Source: Incurvaria masculella (taxonomy: Eukaryota; Arthropoda; Insecta; Lepidoptera; Incurvariidae). From it: a stretch of DNA of 64,000 nt. A model generated the notes under the pieces. It did no database searches. It was not told the origin of the DNA and saw only the letters and a program-made list of their open reading frames with translations. The position numbers and the translations under genes were made by a program. Location of the stretch: assembly GCA_946894095.1 (NCBI GenBank), contig OX335651.1, positions 18,188,501-18,252,500 of the forward strand, read 5' to 3'. Of the stretch, positions 35,301-46,390 are shown one piece after another. Each line of letters starts with the position of its first letter. The stretch's first letter is position 1.

Positions 35301-38300
35301 AACTATCTGCAATTTAATTGATGTTTTAGGTGGATGGGTGCCACCCAGTTTGGCCTTACGTATGCTCGCACGGCGTTTCCTTGTTACGACGAGCCTAGAT
35401 TCAAGGCTGTCTTTGTCGTTATCATCCAACACCATATTTTGTACAGAAGTTGGTCCAATATGCTCATGCAAGTAACTACTTCGATGGCAGAGTAAGTTCA
35501 AGGTTACATTTAATAAGTAATCCCAATTCTAGCTAAACAACATATTTATTTTATTTTAAGCGCGGCATATGGCGTACGCCAGGCCATCAAGTAAGAGATG
35601 CCTGAAGTAAATAAAGCTCATATTTTTATTCATAAATATTATTTCTGGATACAGGAAGGTCATCAAGGAAATAAGAAGATATTTACATATAATTACAAGA
35701 TTTTGTCTCCAATAATGGTTTTAGAGTATTAGCTAATCGTTTAATATATGTCTTATGAAAAAACCTATTTTTTACGAAATTAATATAAAAACCGGCTAAG
35801 TACGAGTCGGACTCGCACACGAAGGGTTCCGTACCATCGTACAAGATTTAACACAAAGAAATCAGGTTTTTTGTGTGGGGCCCTCCTTTAATTTTTAAAA
35901 TTTTTTATTTTGCCTATTTGATGTTATAGCGGCAAAATAAATACACACTCTGTGAAAATTTCAGCTGCCTACCTATTACGGTTCATGAGACACAGCCCTG
36001 TGACAGACGGACGGACGGACGGACGGAAGGACAACGAAGGCATAGTAATAGGGTTCCGTTTTCACGCCTTTGGGTACGGAACCCTAATAAAAACATGCAT
36101 GGAGCTGACTTAATTCATTGAATTTTCAGTGGTTTTATCGAAGACGTATTCCATGCAACGCCGGTTATGTCAACCTACATATTGGCATTTATCGTCGCAC
36201 CATATGATTATTTACACGTATACAATGATGAAGGGTTTCTTACCTACGAAGTCATTGGCAGAAGTCCAGCTATCCAAAACGGGCAGGGTGACTACGCCTT
36301 ACAAGTCGGTCAAGAACTTTTGGCCGCCATGGAAAATTACACGCAAATATTGTACACCGAAATGGCTCCAAATATCAAGATGACGCAAGCAGCAGTTCCA
36401 GATTTTTCTTTTTCAGCCATGGAAAACTGGGGCTTACTGACTTACAGGTGACTTCATTAACATATTATTTTATTTCATGTGCTATAGACTGGTATTTTGT
36501 GTAAGCGGATTGGTAAGTTTTTGAACTGATTCTAAAATTATTCCCCCATTTAAACTGATTCTAATATATTTTTTTACATTTTCCACTGGTATAAAAACTA
36601 AAAACCATATCCATACTATTATTATAAATGCGAAAGTAACTGTCTATCTGTTGCCTTTTATTGCGTGCCGGCGTTGCACCGGCATAATATAATTTTAAAA
36701 AAAATATTTTGACACAATTCTACACAAATATACCCATTTTACGTAGAGTTCCTAAAAAAAGAGCATATACCTACATTGAAATATTTGAAAAAAAAACTTA
36801 GATATTATTTTATTTTTTTGTAAATATATTTTTGGAGCCGACTGCGGGAATGAGCCGCGCGGCAAGTTTATTTTGTAGCCTTGACTTGGCCGGTACCCCG
36901 GTACAAACTCTAAAACGCCGAGCGGAGTTTTTTCTAATTTTTAAACTCGTGATATCTTTCGAATGGAATGTCCGAATCGAATAATTCAAAATGTAATATA
37001 AAGGTATTGAAGCATTCTTAAAAAATATTTGATTTATTTTGATAACGATTAATAGCTAGGTACAAATAAATAGCCGTTTCAATCGGCAGTTTTATTTTTT
37101 TATTTTAAAATAAATGCACACTTATTGTGGCATGGATGCATGCTGTCGCGACATTTTTGTAAATAGGATGTGTTCTAATTAATTGTAGTATATCATTTAT
37201 TCAGTTTGCGCAGCGCACGCGATGTAAGGAACATTCTTGATATTTTTTTTGCACCTTGGGTTACGTTATCGGAGTTTTGGTAAGGATCCTATATATTTTT
37301 AAAAATAAAATATAGCCTATGTTACTCGGATATACTGTAGCTTTCCAACGGTGAAAGAATTTTTCAAATCCGTTCTGTAGTTTCGGAGCCTATTCAATTC
37401 AAATACACAAACAAAAAATCAAACCTTCCCTCTTTATATAATGGTACAGACAAGCTGAACCAATTTTGAGGAATTTCGGTATGGATATAGTCTGGACATA
37501 AGAGACATTGGCTACCTTTTGCGGCGAAAACTAAACTCCAATAGGGGATGAAAGTTTGAATGGGGAACTCATATCATATCCAGGAAATAATTCAGTCCGA
37601 TTTCAGTCCAAAACGACATTGACCCGACCGGAGCTAGTTTCTTATAAACACGACGTGTAAAGAACACCTACTGGTACTAGCACAAAACAGTTCTTAACAA
37701 TAAGACAGCAGATGCATTTCTGGCATGCAACCCAATTACTGCGCAACCGTTAAATTTTGACTATTCTCAGACAGTTCCGTATTAAAGTCAGAAGTCGGAG
37801 AACTGTTACAGATGGACATACATACAGACAGTGAAGTGTTCATGTGGACGATGTGATGACACGAAATGATGAATTTATTAATGTATTGTGTGTATTGTGT
37901 TTGCTGCACTTTGAGAAATTGTGGTCAAGAGGTTCTTGCAGTTGTTAGTGCAATGAAATTGATTATTTTCAGAGAGGTGTTCCTCATGTACGATCCCCTT
38001 CATACAAACAGCCGTTTTCAACAGATAACGGCCACCATCTTGGCTCACGAGATAGCCCACATGTGGTTCGGAAATCTTGTTACTTGTGATTGGTGGGACG
38101 CTGCTTGGTTGAACGAAGGCTTCGCCAGATACTTCGAGTACTTGATCACAAATTTAGTAAGACTTCACTTAAGTAAATATACTTTTTCTTACTAAGCAAG
38201 TACGTCGCTTATTCCAAGGATATTCGCAGAATATTCTTAAAGTAGTTCTTTTTACAGGGATCGTTCCTTAATTGTTTTTCCTTGCTTCACGGTCGATTAT

Positions 38301-41300
38301 ACATGCATATATGTCACATTCCTTAGACTACACTTACTTATGTATGTCCAAAGAACAGTCCATCTATTTTAATATCGCTCATCTTCTAGATGCTTCAATT
38401 CAGCAAGGTAGTTTTTGGTTTAAACTTTCATGCAAGGCACATGCCTTATATAATAATATTTTTTAAATTAAGAACTACAATACATCGAGAATTTATGCTA
38501 TCCGAACGATATATTATGGGTTAAAAACAAATGTTGTAGCACCTAAAATTAGTAGCTGAGTAGCGAATTCCGACAGTTAGAAACCACAATGCTCTACAAT
38601 TACGAGTGCTACGAATATGATCTTAACGAAACATTACATCAATCTGGTCGTGAAACATTTTCAAAATACATTTGAGGTACATAAATAAGCACTTTAACTT
38701 TATGTCAACTTGGCAAAACTTTTGGACTTATTATTGTTTCTTGCAGTAATTATTTACGGAAGGTATGAGAGGTTTCACGACGCAGCATGTCACGTACAGT
38801 TATGTTCGCTTGACTCAATTAAGTCGTCACACTCTCTAACCAAAAAGAGAATTAGCAGAATAAAGTTACATTTTATTTTATGAAGGTAGAAGAGCGGATG
38901 GGTTCGGACACTCGCTTCATCACGCAGAAGGTCCATACGGCTTTGTTCGCTGACTCTGTTACCTAGAGAGTTCACAGTCCAAAATGCCATTTTCTTTTAT
39001 AAAGGTAGAAGAGCGGATGGAATTGGACACTCGCTTCATCACGGAGCAGGTCCATACGGCTTTGTTCGCTGACTCTGTCAACTCGGCCCACCCTCTAACC
39101 GACCCAAATGTCGACAGTCCAAATTCAATTTTGGCTCACTTCTCTACACTTTCGTACAACAAAGGAGCAGTGATTATTCGTATGACGGAGCATCTCCTCG
39201 GATATGAAGTTTTTCGCCTTGGACTCCAGAAGTATCTTTCCTCAAGGTACACATTTGTTTAAAATAAATATGTTAACTTGATAGTTATTAAATATATAAA
39301 GTTATTTAAAACTTATTAAAAGCTATTTAATATTTAAGCTTTATGGGGACCTTTCCACAGTCGGTGCCAATGGGCACCGCTGCTAGGTTTACCGATCACA
39401 TTAAACGCAGCTCAGTAATTTGAATGAATACATTTGGTCATGCTATAGTTTAAAACGAATTGCATATTTTTATTATTTTGTTTCTATGCTGAGAGTGACT
39501 GGATACAAAAAAAGTTCGAAATGGTTTGAATTGATTGTGTTCAGTTTTTCTTACTATAAATCGTTTGTCTACTAAATCATATATTTTATTATGCTATTAG
39601 GGCGTACGAAACCGCAGTACCAACTGACCTATTTAGAGCATTGGACGAAGTTGCTGCATCGTCCGACACTATCGCCCAGTATGGAGTCAGTTTCACCGTT
39701 GACGAGTACTACCGCTCTTGGACCGAGAAGGCCGGGTATCCACTTTTGTACGTTCACGTCAACCATTCGACTGGGTATATGACAATAGAACAGGTTCGTT
39801 GAAACAGGGTTTTGATTGGAATTATATTTGCAATGTTAGTAGAATAAAACCAATTATTAATTGTTCCAAATTGAGTATTAATTAATTGTTTTCTGCAGCG
39901 TCGTTTTGACCGTGATGCTGGATACTCGACCGTTAACTCCAACTGGATTATACCAATCACATTTGCCTCCGCTGGCAATTTTGACTTCAGCAACACCAAG
40001 CCGACTCACATTATTAGTGATACAATCAGTGTCATCAGCCGTGGCACCATCGGTGACCAATGGGTCATATTCAACAAGCAGCAGACGGGTTAGAATGATA
40101 TTTATAATAAACAATATAGTACAAGAACATAATTGTGATAATAAGCCTCGTATTTATATTAAGACCTAATCAGATTTAAGTAACCTTGTGTAAATGTATT
40201 AACAGGTTTCTATCGAGTTAACTATGACGACTATACGTGGAGTCTTATCACTCTCGCTCTACGAAGCAATGACAGGATATTGATTCATGATCATAATAGA
40301 GCTCAGGTAATATTTAAAATGATCTTGTTAAATACAGTTTTTTAATTTTATCTATTTTTCTAAACACCTTAATATGTAGTTATGCCCAGTTGATTATTAA
40401 AGGTGGAGTTTCATACATTTAACACGGAGAAGACCCATTACATAACCGGGTCACTAATGTACTGCTAGAAAGTATCTTCAATAACAAACATAACGAACTG
40501 AAACATATTGATCATAATAAATATTCATTTGTACATAGAAAACGCTTATCCTAACTTATTTAAAGAAAGAGTACAATCGTGCATCACGCTGATACGATCG
40601 TGTCATCGCTTATACAGATTGTAGACGACGTGTTCCAATTCGCTCGCTCTGGCTTGATGTCCTACACCCGCGCCTTCAACATTCTCTCCTTCCTCGAGTT
40701 CGAGACGGATTACGCTCCATGGGTTGCTGCTATCACTGGATTCAATTGGCTTCGCCGGCGCTTCGCTGGTACCGAGCAGCTCATGAATCTCGAGGTATGA
40801 GTCAAACATCTTGTTATTGCTTGGTCAGAGCGTTGAAAGCGTCCGATTAGAATTGTGCTGCAAGATGAGATAAGAATTTCCAGATCATCTTATCATTACA
40901 GAATCTTTTTGTCGGATGGGCATCAAGTTTAATGACAACGCTGACTTACTCCCAGCTACCTGACGACACTTGGATGCGCTCATACCTGCGCTGGCAGATG
41001 GCTACCGTTCTCTGCGGCATGAATGTCCCTGAATGCCGCGCCGCAGCCACTGCTCAATTCGTTAATTTGAGGGATAATGGAGTAGAGTAAGATACATTAT
41101 TCTACTTAAATGTTAAAAAACTGCTGGATTATTATTTTAACGCTACTATTCTTAGTAGGCATACATTGTTATAATTACCTACTTGGATCAGGTAAAAATA
41201 TCACAGTTAAGCAATGGATGTGTCATACTAAACACTGTGTTAGTAGCAGACATTGATAAACGGAGGACTGTAGGAGCATTCGAAATGGGTAAGGAGCAGG

Positions 41301-44300
41301 TGCCAGAATTGGTAGACGCACTGCCCGCGAATGGTTTGCATGCTAATTCGATTCCAGCTATGCAGTATACTCATAAAGTAGTGCTTCTTACAGATTTCTT
41401 TCTGCCATGTCATTGCTTCACGGTCAGTTTTACTAACATATCACAATCGTTGAAAAAAACTGTGTAATTGCTTAGTACAGTTTTACTTAAAGCTTAGTGA
41501 ATGTGATACTTTTGCTCTAAACAGGGTACCGAACGATAGTCGTTCCTGGGTGTACTGCAATGCTCTGCGCGATGGTACTGTAGCCGACTTTACCTTCCTG
41601 TGGAACCGTTTCCAAGACCATCAAGTCTACACTGAGAAGATCGTACTTCTCGAGAATGTCGGCTGCACCCCTCATGCTATTTCTCTGGTTACGTAAGTAT
41701 TCATTGTATTCCTAATGGCTCAGCGGTCAGCTAATACCGATTTAACTGTAACATTATAAACAATATTGTATCGTTAAAATCATCTATTTTTATTAAAGTT
41801 AAATTAGATAACAAAATGATTGCTTATTCTGGAAGTTTCACTAAAATCATATTTAGATTTGAAGTGTATACATTTATGTACAATGTATGAAATAGAATAC
41901 TATATATATAGCCAAAATTCTCACCCTTTCGTTTTGCTAGTCATGCATAACAACCGAATCTAACCTGATCCAAGATTTTTTTGAAAACCGGTGAGAATGT
42001 TTTTTGCAAGGATTTGACTAAATAACTAGGGATTCATTTAGATCATAGAATTTAAAATCTCACTGCGACAATGATACACTTAAGGAGGCCCAACCCGGCG
42101 GGACTAACTCATTCGCGGGCACTGTACAAAACCGTGCTGTTGCGCTCTGGGATCTTCTCTGTTTCAAAGAAAAATACAGGCTCCGTGATGAGGAAGATGC
42201 AACATTTCCACAAAAAAGACAATGTCCATAGTGTATGATTTGGTAAGATTTACGAAAATGTTGATTTCAAAACGACTTATAGCTAAAAGTAAACCACAAG
42301 CGCTGTAGTCAAAAATCTGACAAAAACCAAATAGATTGTAAATCTTGATAAAATAAGCTATGTCTGATGACTAATCTTTTTAAGATTTTCTTACTTTATC
42401 ATTGCGTAATAAACCACCAAAGTTATTGTATAAAACGCGCGAAAAATTCAAACTTTCGGACCTTATAACTTAGAAACCAAACACAATTTTACAATGCCAA
42501 CGGTCATCAGACATCTAGTTCGATCAAATAAAGCTCTTTTGACCAAAATTTGGGATCTCTGATAAGAAATATGGGCGTGATCTTCTTTCCCCGTTTGTAT
42601 GGGGAGTTGAGCGGGTTGGGCCACCTTAATATGTATATATACCTGAATCAATTCCATGACGGGATGATGTTAACTACATAGTCGCTCAGGTATCTCGAAC
42701 GCATCACCGCAACAGACAGCTCGGTCCGGCCTCAGGACTACAACACCGCCTTCAACTCGGCAGTCACCGGGAATGAACAAAACACACAAATTGTTTTCTA
42801 CTGGGTCCAGAACAACCTTGATATACTTATGAACGCGTAAGTCAAACTCAAGAAAAAAGATATAAACAAATATTTGTCATGCGGCATACGGCATACGGCA
42901 TACGGCATGCACTTTTGATTTACGCAAATTCATATAAAGTTAATATTTTTACCCGTGTTTTCTCCTGTCATCTATGGAAGGGAAGTGCAATATTCTTTGT
43001 CTATGATAAATATTTACTAATCGTATCTGATAAACAGCAGTGAAAAAGGCTTTTGTAAACTTAGACTAGGTGAGCACTGAAAAAAAAAATCCAGTGAAGT
43101 TTCTTGCCAGTTCTTCTTCGCTGTAATTCTTAAACTGGCTAATGATAAAATGTAACAAAATCGAGTGCAGTGGATTGCAGCAACAATATCGCCTGTGGAT
43201 AACGAATAAAAAATTACTACATTTGATTGCTTTATTGGTTAACGATAGTTGACCGATGATAGGTTAACATTTAAATAATATTTCTAAAACGAATATTAAA
43301 TTTGGTTATAACGGGTTATAATTTCAGATTTAGCAACGTCGCTACACCAATGTCGTACATTTCGAATCGGCTTCTAAACGAACAAGAAATACAGCAGGTG
43401 AGTGCACACGAGAACGGTATATTTTCCACTATAAAATAAAATTTAAATTTCATGAAAAAAAGATTTTGTTATGGTTTCTGACGTAACCGATTGATTGATC
43501 TCAACTATTTTTTTTTATTTGCTTGTTTATTTAGATTTTCACTGTTGTTCGACATAATACTTAATGTTTACGGATATGCAGTGTTAGGTAAAGCTTACTG
43601 CTTTCCGACGTTTCGTCCACGCTGACTTCTGACTGGACGACGCGTCAGAGGTCCTCGAGGTCGCGCCGCGGTCCTGATGATGTCCGCAACCTGGTGGACG
43701 AAACGTCGGAAAGAAGTAAGCTTTACTTAACACTGTATATCCGTAAACATTAAGTTTGATTTGCTTGTGTTAGTTCACACAATTTATTATCCAAATATTC
43801 TTTAAGAGAGTTGATATTTGTTTGGGGTCGTCGACGAGACGCACGGCCAGACGCTGCAACAAGTCCAGTGAGCCCAGCAGGTGCTTCGTTGTGCCGAAGG
43901 CTTATGATTCTTCGCTCGCCTCTGTCTCTGTACGCGATCCTTAACATGCTGCCACAAACTGGGCTGTCTGTTTTGGTATGATTATATTGCATAAATGGAG
44001 CGGTTTTCCCTTCACTTCGAAATTAAAACGCCTGATATCAGAGATCGTATATAATGTTATTTTCCAGGTGTGTTAATCATTTATGGAAATTAGTATACCA
44101 TCATTATATCACTGCATCGAATGTAAAGTGATTGTATGTAGTGTCTCCATACGTAGATATCATAGAAGATTAACACTTTGAAGTGTTAGTCGTTAGATCG
44201 TAAACTAGGTCGTTCACTCGTCGTTCTCACACGTGTGAACTTCTTCTTGCCTATGCACATGTAAAAGTATTTAGTAAATACCATTAGTTTTTGAGGAACT

Positions 44301-44696
44301 GATTTATATTTTGGTTGACATGCTCAGAGTTAACTCTGTATGAATACATCTAATGGTATATGTGAATTTCAGTTCGAAGAGTGGGCAGTGGATAATCAGG
44401 AACGGCTCGGCAACGCTTACGCTGGCATCGTCAACAACGCCGAAGCCACGCGCAACCTGATCGCATGGACAGCCTCCATCGCCGCCGACGTCAGCAGATA
44501 CCTAGAGGACGGGTACAACGCCGACGTCACTACCACGGTGGCGCCTCCCGAGGCGACAGACGCTCCGACCACGGTCCTCCCGCCTGACGTGGAAGCGCCG
44601 GTCGCGCCGGACGATGATGGCGGGGCAGGAACCGCTGTTGCGTCTACCTTCCTCTATATCGTTATATCTGTGGCAGCTGTTGTGTTTTCAAGATGA
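32393..44696 (+). CDS. Aminopeptidase N, GPI-anchored (APN gene B)
   Basis: M1 aminopeptidase, 984 aa, paralogue of gene A. Exons: 32393-32886, 35330-35491, 36130-36447, 37973-38156, 39005-39246, 39601-39793, 39899-40088, 40206-40306, 40618-40794, 40902-41086, 41525-41692, 42690-42836, 43328-43397, 44373-44696. Twelve of the 14 exons are gene A-like in length to within a codon. There is a signal peptide at about 1-21. The exopeptidase motif is SAMEN (314-318) instead of GAMEN, while HEIAH (350-354), Glu373 and Tyr437 (LSYNKGA) are intact. Exon 2 is also unusual (FKAVFVVIIQHH where A and C read FKA.FDI.I). The stalk [20 protein letters not shown] and hydrophobic C-terminus indicate GPI anchoring. 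AATAAA is at 44810. Decayed copies of the start of exon 5 lie at 38758-39004. It may have weakened or altered activity; this is inference. Confidence 0.93.
32925..34122 (+). mobile_element. 5'-truncated non-LTR retrotransposon (CR1/Jockey-like)
   Basis: 33044-33715 is an open frame of about 223 codons for the region C-terminal to the RT catalytic core: VKNLGIIMDQTLSW, LAQSLLLPILDYAD, LERLQNMCIRFIFG, LKWLPIRLRR and AARLWKTLPDAVR are typical of LINE ORF2 ends. In-frame TAG sits just before it, and decayed coding (INPKKSQAMIVGG) extends left to about 32925. The 3' UTR has a (ta)n run and a (caat)n tail at 34100-34122. It lies in intron 1 of gene B. Shorter copies of the 3' end are at 18150-18366 (minus) and 27952-28020. 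Confidence 0.85.
34641..34695 (+). repeat. 15-bp tandem repeat, about 3.7 copies
   Basis: The unit cgcaatatgctatac is repeated three times exactly, plus 10 bp, in intron 1 of gene B. Confidence 0.9.
34755..35210. repeat. Dispersed AT-rich repeat (aaccgacttcaaa family)
   Basis: Begins aaccgacttcaaaaaaggag and contains ataaccgacttcaaag and an inverted aagtcggttatt near 35200. A short second copy is at about 52943-53000 (aaccgacttaaaaaaaagga). Class not assigned. Confidence 0.55.
35792..36091 (+). repeat. Dispersed repeat with (GGAC)n core
   Basis: Opens aaccggctaagtacgagtcg, has (ggac)n at about 36005-36035 and ends gggtacggaaccctaataaa. It ends about 40 bp before the acceptor of gene B exon 3 (36130). 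Confidence 0.85.
36600..37440. repeat. Dispersed repeat region in intron 3 of gene B
   Basis: It contains tattattataaatgcgaaag near its start and, near its end, motifs such as tccaacggtgaaagaatttt and ccctctttatataatgg, of a kind I associate with a lepidopteran interspersed element. I cannot assign a class or exact ends. No coding region is seen. Confidence 0.4.
38205..38330 (+). mobile_element. Fragment of tRNA-Leu-headed SINE
   Basis: Shares gtagttctttttacaggga, cttcacggtcgattatac and cacattccttag with the copies at 55-300 and 31600-31745. The head is lost. It is in intron 4 of gene B. Confidence 0.6.
38758..39004 (+). pseudogene. Two decayed partial copies of gene B exon 5
   Basis: 38886-38966 copies the first 75 or so bases of exon 5 (GTAGAAGAGCGGATGG... 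GACTCTGT) with few changes, keeps the acceptor-like ttttatgaag just before it, and ends in an in-frame TAG at 38964. A more decayed copy at about 38758-38850 still matches (tttcacgacgcagcatgtc; cacactctctaacc). The functional exon starts at 39005 after ttttataaag. The spacing between the two best copies is 119 bp. Confidence 0.85.
41300..41455 (+). mobile_element. SINE with tRNA-Leu-like head
   Basis: gccagaattggtagacgcac is followed by ctaattcgattccagc (B-box-like) and the shared tail (tcataaagtagtgcttctta; cattgcttcacggtcag). It lies between exons 10 and 11 of gene B. Confidence 0.65.
42080..42629. mobile_element. TTAA-flanked MITE, copy 2 (intron 11 of gene B)
   Basis: TTAAGGAGGCCCAACCCGG at the left and GGGTTGGGCCACCTTAA at the right. 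The interior is nearly identical to copies 1 and 3 (ttatagctaaaagtaaacca; atgggcgtgatcttctttcc). Confidence 0.85.
43020..43215 (+). mobile_element. Retroelement 3'-end fragment
   Basis: Shares ttcttgccagttcttcttcg with the minus-strand piece at 23115-23600. It is in intron 12 of gene B. Confidence 0.5.
43558..43757. mobile_element. Foldback MITE with arms of about 60 bp
   Basis: Left arm ttaatgtttacggatatgca, gtgttaggtaaagcttact and tccgacgtttcgtccac; the right arm is its inverted copy (gtggacgaaacgtcgga, agtaagctttacttaacact, atatccgtaaacattaa). Both ends carry TTAA. The centre is about 75 bp and GC-rich. It is in intron 13 of gene B. Confidence 0.85.
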
Positions 44697-46140
44697 AGAT
44701 TAAATACGTTACCTATTTAAGTTTGATGGAGTTTAATTATTTTTTTGCACATTAAGACGTCTCCCCGCTCGGAGATCCCGAGAATCCCGTCATATTTTGT
44801 TTCATCTACAATAAATCGCAAACTGAAGTTCACGGACTACGGTTCGATTAACAAAATCACAATTCGCAACATAAACGATATACTTGGTTTTTTTTATATT
44901 CTCAGCTGTATAAACAGTAAAATCTGCCTTAACAAAAACCTCTCATGCGGCAAAAAAAAAAACATGCTACGCAAGTTACGCCTCTGATCAAAATCTCCCT
45001 TCTCTTCCAAAGATATACGTTTGGCCCTGCTTATACGATGGCTTACATTTAAAGATGGCAGCGTTTTCATCTTGGATACGCGCCCTTTTTCTGTCTCAAA
45101 AGCCCCATTCATGTGCATGATTTGATCGCTTATACTATCAACGAGAATGGATGTATGTAGAATGAAGGAGACAAATACTGGTAATATAACATCTCAAAAT
45201 GTAACATTATTTGAGGGCCCTACCACTGGATTTTTATTGGAAATGTTTAACATTGTATAATGAGAAAATTAATAATGAATGTTTTAATAATGATTAGATA
45301 TTGAGATATTTATTTGTATTCTCTATGACGAAGTGTGAAATGTTATGCTATCTTTTGATTCATTCCCATTAGCACCAAATAAATGATTTGATCTGATTTG
45401 ATTTGAAAATGAAATCGCGTGCATCGGTGTGGAAGTAAAGAAAAGTCGCGCATTGTAGCCTGGGGTAAGACAAAACTTAAATCAAAACCTAAATCCATGG
45501 ATAAAATCACTATTATAAACTTTTTGTAACACAACTACTCTTGGGCTAAAATCGACCCAATGTGCATAAGAAACTAACTAGTTTCGAGCCCCAAAATCTG
45601 GAAATTTAGCTTAACTCCGCGTTGGGATGACAATCGGTTGAACTATATGGAATAATGCAGGTACATGGATTTTGGAAACTGATTTTTTTACAACACCAAT
45701 TCTCTTGTTACTAGCTAATAAACAGAACTTGTTTCCTCCAAAAAAGTAAAATTGGTTCATGCTTTAACAAATAATTATTTTACGTCTTTAATTAAAATTA
45801 TTTTGTCACATAATTTTTTTTCTGATAAATGTTGAAAGATCTGGTTACAATGCTTTTATGTAGATTTCGCTTCATAATCGCAAATTAATAAAGCAATGGT
45901 GACGATGATGACCGGAAATTTAAGAATTGCAAAAAATATATTTCTAAACTATGCTTTGAATTATCTTAATCCAAAACTCCATTCGCATTTGCCCTTGGGT
46001 TCTATAGTTATCGGTCTATCAGTCAAAATCGATAACACTAATAAAGTAACGAGCCGGCAAAAATATGATAGGCTTAGATAAGATAATAATTGAATTATTT
46101 CAAAAGATTATTTGCACCGATCATACAAAATAATTTTAGG
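44697..46140. other. Intergenic sequence between genes B and C
   Basis: AATAAA at 44810 is the likely poly(A) signal of gene B. 45338-45405 ends in repeated tgatttgat units and looks like a retroelement tail. No gene is recognised. Confidence 0.5.
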
Positions 46141-46180
46141 AATATTTCCAGTTGTGGGACAGGCGCGGGCCTACATCAAT
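46119..46180 (+). promoter_or_regulatory. Probable promoter and noncoding first exon of gene C
   Basis: catacaaaataa (TATA-like, about 46124) lies upstream of gttgtgggacaggcgcgggc and the end ctacatcaat|gtaagt. The end of this exon resembles that of gene B (acatcaat|gtgagt). The intron to the coding ATG would be 210 bp. Confidence 0.45.
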
Positions 46181-46390
46181 GTAAGTACATTTAAATTTGA
46201 GATAATAAAAAAGTATATTTTAATTACCCTTCTTTGAGAGGTTCATTTGAAGGTTATAGATTTTCTTTAGATTTTTGCATTCATTAAGATAACAACTAAA
46301 AACATTCTTCGACATCAATTGATACGAAAAAGTTTATATTATTTAAAAGAAATTGGTAATGCAGAAAAATGTTTATGTTTTTACCAACAG

